A stretch of 36,472 nucleotides of DNA from Thermoguttaceae bacterium (GTDB lineage: Bacteria > Planctomycetota > Planctomycetia > Pirellulales > Thermoguttaceae). The notes beneath the pieces are model-generated. The model had not been told where the DNA came from and searched no databases. It saw only the letters and a list, made by a program, of their open reading frames with translations. Where the stretch lies: contig JAGCAH010000278.1 of the NCBI GenBank assembly GCA_017652805.1, forward strand, positions 1 to 36,472. The letters are read 5' to 3'. Position 1 is the first letter of the stretch. The number at the start of each line of letters is the position of its first letter. This document shows, in pieces, positions 34,125 to 36,472 of this stretch. The position numbers and the translations under genes are program-made.

Positions 34125-34341
34125 CTATCGGAACAGATCCGAATGTTCGTCTCTGTAGTCCTTTGTGTTTTCGATCAGTTCTTCCTGAAATTGAGCGTAA
34201 TTTTCCTCCGTCACCGCGTAGTTCCCGCGCGCGAAGCTGGAAGAACGAATCGATGAGATACGCCGCGCAGCTGAGAGAGAGGAACAGCGCGAGGACGCCG
34301 GCGAAAAAGCCGATAGTCCATCTTTTCGGACTTATGCTCAT
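34125..34341 (-). pseudogene. Decayed SGNH partner gene: two ends joined by an internal deletion
   Basis: The first 37 codons read MSISPKRWTIGFFAG, then AAYLIDSFFQLRA, matching the transmembrane start of the intact SGNH gene (AAYLVDPFFQFRI). The next bases, read in another frame, give FARGNYAVTEENYAQFQEE, then LIENTKDYRDEHSDLFR and a stop at 34125, matching the intact gene's C-terminus (FAKGEFKVTEESFPESQRR, LIENTENFRKEHTDLFR). About 290 internal residues, including the catalytic GSS and DxxH motifs, are gone and the junction is out of frame; the total length of 217 bp is not a multiple of three. The remaining first frame reads on to 33922 but that tail has no resemblance to a protein. The remnant starts 12 bp after the MBOAT stop, the usual partner position. 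Confidence 0.88.
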
Positions 34342-34353
34342 TTCCGGCGACTT

Positions 34354-35802
34354 TTAGAAATTAAAATAAATAAAAACGCTCTGTCTGGACAGACACAGGA
34401 ACGCGACGGTGAAGAGAAAAATCGACGCCGCGAGCATTTTCGGCGAGGGCGTGAACCGATTAAGGAAAGCCGCGCTGTTCCGACACGCGAAGACGACAAA
34501 GAGGAGAACGGATTCGAGCGCGATGATATACGCGCAGTCGATCGGCATCGGAAGATCGATGCGGGCCGCCTGCCCGACAACCGTGTTCAGCTGGGAAAGG
34601 CCGAAATTCCCCACCGCGATCATTCCTTTATACACTTCAACCGCCTGCGCAAAACTCTCGGCGCGGAAAAGAACCCAGAGAGCGTTGATGATCAAAAAGG
34701 TGGCGAAGACCCGCAGAGCTTTGACAAGCGGCCGCGGCGGCGCTCCTTCTTTCGGCTTGTTCAGCCCCAAAATCCTTTCGAGAGTGACGAAGACGCCGTG
34801 CAGGGTTCCCCAAAGGACAAAGGTCCACGCCGCGCCGTGCCACAGGCCGCTCACGAAGAAGGTCAGAAGGAGGTTCACGCAGGTGCGCGGAAGCCCTTTT
34901 CGGTTCCCCCCCAGGGGGCGGTAGATGTAGGTGCTGAGCGCGCGGCCGAGAGTGATATGCCACGTCCGCCAGAATTGGCTGACGCTTTCGGAGCGGTAGG
35001 GCGAAAGGAAGTTGAACGGTATGTCGATGTTGAACATCTTTCCCAGGCCGACCGACATATCCGAGTAGCCGGAAAAGTCGAAGTAGATCTGAAGGGTGTA
35101 GCTGAGCGACGTCGCCCACCCGGCGGCCAGCCCCAGCCCGGTCATTCCGAATCCGTTGTCGGCGAAATAGGCGAGGGTATCGGCGAGCACCGCCTTCTTG
35201 AACAGGCCGATCGAGAACATGTATATCCCCGCCGAGAAATTTTCCGGATGAAAGAAGCGGCGCGTTTCGTCTTTGAACTGCGGGATCATCTCGCTGTACA
35301 GGACGATCGGCCCGGCGACCAGTTGGGGGAAGAAAGTCACAAAGAGGGAGTAGTCGCGGAGCTTTTCGACGTTCTCTTCCCGGCGGTAGACCGAGACGAG
35401 GAATGAGAGCTGCTGAAAGGTAAAAAAGCTGATCCCCAACGGGAGGAGAATATGCTTTAACGCGAAATCGGTTCCGAAGACGGCGTTGATATTTTCGACG
35501 AAGAAGTCGTAATATTTGAAGTAGCCGAGGAGCCCGACGTTGAACAGAACGCCGAGGGTCAGAAAGAGTTTCGAAATCGCTCCCGATGACTTCTGAATCC
35601 GTCCGGCGACAACGTAGTTGACCGCGATCGACGCGACGATCAGAAGGAGATAACTGACGTTGAAATAGGCGTAGAAAAAGAGGGACGCCGCGATCAGAAA
35701 GAGGCGCTGAAAGAGACTCTTTCGGCAGAACGACAGGAGATAGTACCCGCCGAGGGTGATCGGCAGAAAGAGCAGAATGAACACATAGGACGAGAATACC
35801 AT
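34354..35802 (-). CDS. MBOAT-family membrane O-acyltransferase (AlgI/DltB-like)
   Basis: A 482-aa polytopic membrane protein with about ten hydrophobic helices, beginning MVFSSYVFILLFLPITLGGYYLL, a typical AlgI-group start. Family landmarks are all present: PLGISFFTFQQLSFLVSVYRR, FFPQLVAGPIVLY, YFDFSGYSDMSVGLGKMFNI, then FLSPYRSESVSQFWRTWHITL, STYIYRPLGGNRKG, and SGLWHGAAWTFVLWG with the invariant His322. These enzymes pass acyl groups across the membrane for O-acetylation of exported glycans, with an SGNH partner completing transfer. The strong upstream promoter (TTGAAG-N16-TATAAT) and GGAGAAGAGG ribosome binding site support this start. Its adjacent partner gene has decayed, and an intact relative follows further downstream. 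The glycan acylated is unknown. Confidence 0.95.
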   Translation of the reverse strand: MVFSSYVFILLFLPITLGGYYLLSFCRKSLFQRLFLIAASLFFYAYFNVSYLLLIVASIAVNYVVAGRIQKSSGAISKLFLTLGVLFNVGLLGYFKYYDFFVENINAVFGTDFALKHILLPLGISFFTFQQLSFLVSVYRREENVEKLRDYSLFVTFFPQLVAGPIVLYSEMIPQFKDETRRFFHPENFSAGIYMFSIGLFKKAVLADTLAYFADNGFGMTGLGLAAGWATSLSYTLQIYFDFSGYSDMSVGLGKMFNIDIPFNFLSPYRSESVSQFWRTWHITLGRALSTYIYRPLGGNRKGLPRTCVNLLLTFFVSGLWHGAAWTFVLWGTLHGVFVTLERILGLNKPKEGAPPRPLVKALRVFATFLIINALWVLFRAESFAQAVEVYKGMIAVGNFGLSQLNTVVGQAARIDLPMPIDCAYIIALESVLLFVVFACRNSAAFLNRFTPSPKMLAASIFLFTVAFLCLSRQSVFIYFNF

Positions 35803-35861
35803 CCTCTTCTCCGGCGAAACGGGTGTTTAAGCGCGTCGGCGAACGGACGCCCTTAAAACCA

Positions 35862-35889
35862 ATTATAGCCGAGACCCTCTTCGCTTCAA
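35862..35889 (-). promoter_or_regulatory. Promoter of the MBOAT gene
   Basis: On the minus strand TTGAAG (35889-35884), a 16-nt spacer, and a perfect TATAAT (35867-35862), 60 bp before the MBOAT start. It follows the terminator at 35926-35959, so it begins a new unit. Confidence 0.7.
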
Positions 35890-35925
35890 GTAATTTCCGG
35901 CGGGAGAAGGGGCGGAAGGGGCGTC

Positions 35926-35959
35926 AAAAAAAACGGAAAAGAGCGAGAACTCTTTTCCG
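35926..35959 (-). terminator. Rho-independent terminator of the helix-turn-helix gene
   Basis: CGGAAAAGAG (35934-35943) and CTCTTTTCCG (35950-35959) are perfect complements with a 6-nt loop; on the minus strand the stem is followed by eight T residues (35933-35926). It lies 80 bp after the stop at 36040 and separates that gene from the MBOAT promoter. Confidence 0.92.
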
Positions 35960-36039
35960 GAGGGAGGAACGGGCTTTGCGTCATTCGGACGCTGCCGTTT
36001 GATGGAAGAACGACGCGAGGGGAACCGGCGCGGCGGCGG

Positions 36040-36472
36040 TCAGGCCGACCGATCCGCTTTTTCGGCCTTGTCGCGCGTGTTAAGGAGCGAGTGCAGATCG
36101 CGTCCTTCTTCGAGGTTGATTCCGAAATCGCGCAGGATCTTGTGCGCCGCGTACCGCGTTTTGTTGATCCGCTTGGCGAGGGTGCGTACCGACCAGCGCT
36201 CGGAATCCTCCGGTTTTTCGTTGAGAAGAACATGAACGATCGCATCGATATCGGACTGGGTGATCAGAACCGGCCGACCCGAACGCGGCGCATCTTTCAT
36301 GATTCCCGGAATCCCGTGCAGAGTGAAGCGCTTCTTCCAGCGGGCGACCTTCTGAATCGATATTCTGAGTTTTTCGGCAATGTCCTTGTTTCGCTTTTTC
36401 TTATCGGCGAGAAGAACGATCTTCGCCCGGAGAACCTGGCGGGATTCGGAATGGTTGCTGCGCACAATCTTC
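36040..36472 (-). CDS. IS630-type helix-turn-helix protein, 5' end outside the window
   Basis: The reading frame is open to the right edge, so the true start is probably beyond it; a GTG at 36465 is the only start-like codon inside. The visible 144 residues contain SRQVLRAKIVLLADKKKRNK, then DIAEKLRISIQKVARWKKRF, a helix-turn-helix of the kind that begins IS630-family transposases, with the usual GIPGIMKDAPRSGRPxxI linker and a second winged-helix segment (WSVRTLAKRINKTRYAAHKIL). A transposase would continue with a DDE domain, but here the protein stops soon after LLNTRDKAEKADRSA and a strong terminator follows. It is either a stand-alone DNA-binding protein derived from a transposase or a remnant of one. 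No terminal inverted repeat is visible. Confidence 0.75.
   Translation of the reverse strand, partial: KIVRSNHSESRQVLRAKIVLLADKKKRNKDIAEKLRISIQKVARWKKRFTLHGIPGIMKDAPRSGRPVLITQSDIDAIVHVLLNEKPEDSERWSVRTLAKRINKTRYAAHKILRDFGINLEEGRDLHSLLNTRDKAEKADRSA

Noticed and set aside
33922-34341. A 139-codon open frame that could be called a small membrane protein
   Set aside because: Only its first 37 codons resemble a protein. After the deletion junction the conserved codons continue in another frame, so it is a pseudogene with a meaningless tail.
35886-36245. A possible DDE transposase half following the helix-turn-helix gene
   Set aside because: The overlapping frame is an Arg/Ser/Pro-rich shadow without any DDE motif, and the region beyond 36040 is a terminator and a promoter.

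Overview
The window reads as a piece of a planctomycete chromosome, probably from the Pirellulales/Thermoguttaceae side and possibly from an animal gut. Three large exported proteins begin with the planctomycetal FESLEDRQLLAV-type N-terminal signature followed by dockerin/EF-hand calcium loops. SecA and PolA are oversized with insertions, very large type II/IV pseudopilins are present, and a DUF4838 protein and an MBOAT/SGNH acylation pair complete the picture. The lineage is inferred from protein character only; no rRNA is present. I saw no tRNA, rRNA or CRISPR array.

Region 1 (1-10883, minus strand) is a type II secretion / type IV pilus-like operon. It is read from a good sigma70-like promoter at 10855-10883 through a PilB/GspE ATPase, a PilT-like ATPase, a second GspE/PilB ATPase, the GspF/PilC platform protein, and five tandem (pseudo)prepilins, the last cut by the window edge. 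Together they would build and power a pseudopilus or pilus in the inner membrane. The outer-membrane secretin, prepilin peptidase and GspL/M-type parts are not in the window.

Region 2 (10985-21511, plus strand) holds housekeeping-type genes: an FxsA-family membrane protein overlapping by 4 bp a degenerate DnaA-like AAA+ protein that lacks DnaA domains I/II; a small lipoprotein with a strong terminator; a membrane-anchored bacterial PH-domain protein with a near-consensus promoter; SecA with two unusual insertions and a C-terminal zinc motif, followed by a terminator; and a proofreading-competent DNA polymerase I with an insertion just before the catalytic HDE motif.

Region 3 (21528-28285, minus strand) is the most interesting part. 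It is a tandem array of three paralogous exported proteins sharing one chassis: planctomycetal N-terminal signature, two EF-hand/dockerin loops, and two copies of a concanavalin-like beta-sandwich module. Two different C-terminal domains are attached: a phage-tail-type lysozyme domain on one and NlpC/P60-like Cys-His hydrolase domains on the other two. The first 300 residues of two members are about 94% identical while their C-termini are unrelated, so cell-wall-cutting domains appear to have been swapped onto a constant adhesive scaffold. Each gene has its own putative promoter, two have near-identical leader hairpins, and a hairpin terminator separates the first two.

Region 4 (28537-36472, minus strand) contains an exported four-repeat CARDB protein, a secreted DUF4838 (alpha-glucuronidase-like) glycan-active protein, and an O-acylation cluster made of an MBOAT acyltransferase, a decayed SGNH partner gene reduced to its two ends, and an intact SGNH/AlgJ-DltD-like partner. 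The intact partner has its own promoter and an 18-bp perfect palindrome in its leader. A 5'-truncated IS630-type helix-turn-helix ORF with a strong terminator closes the window.
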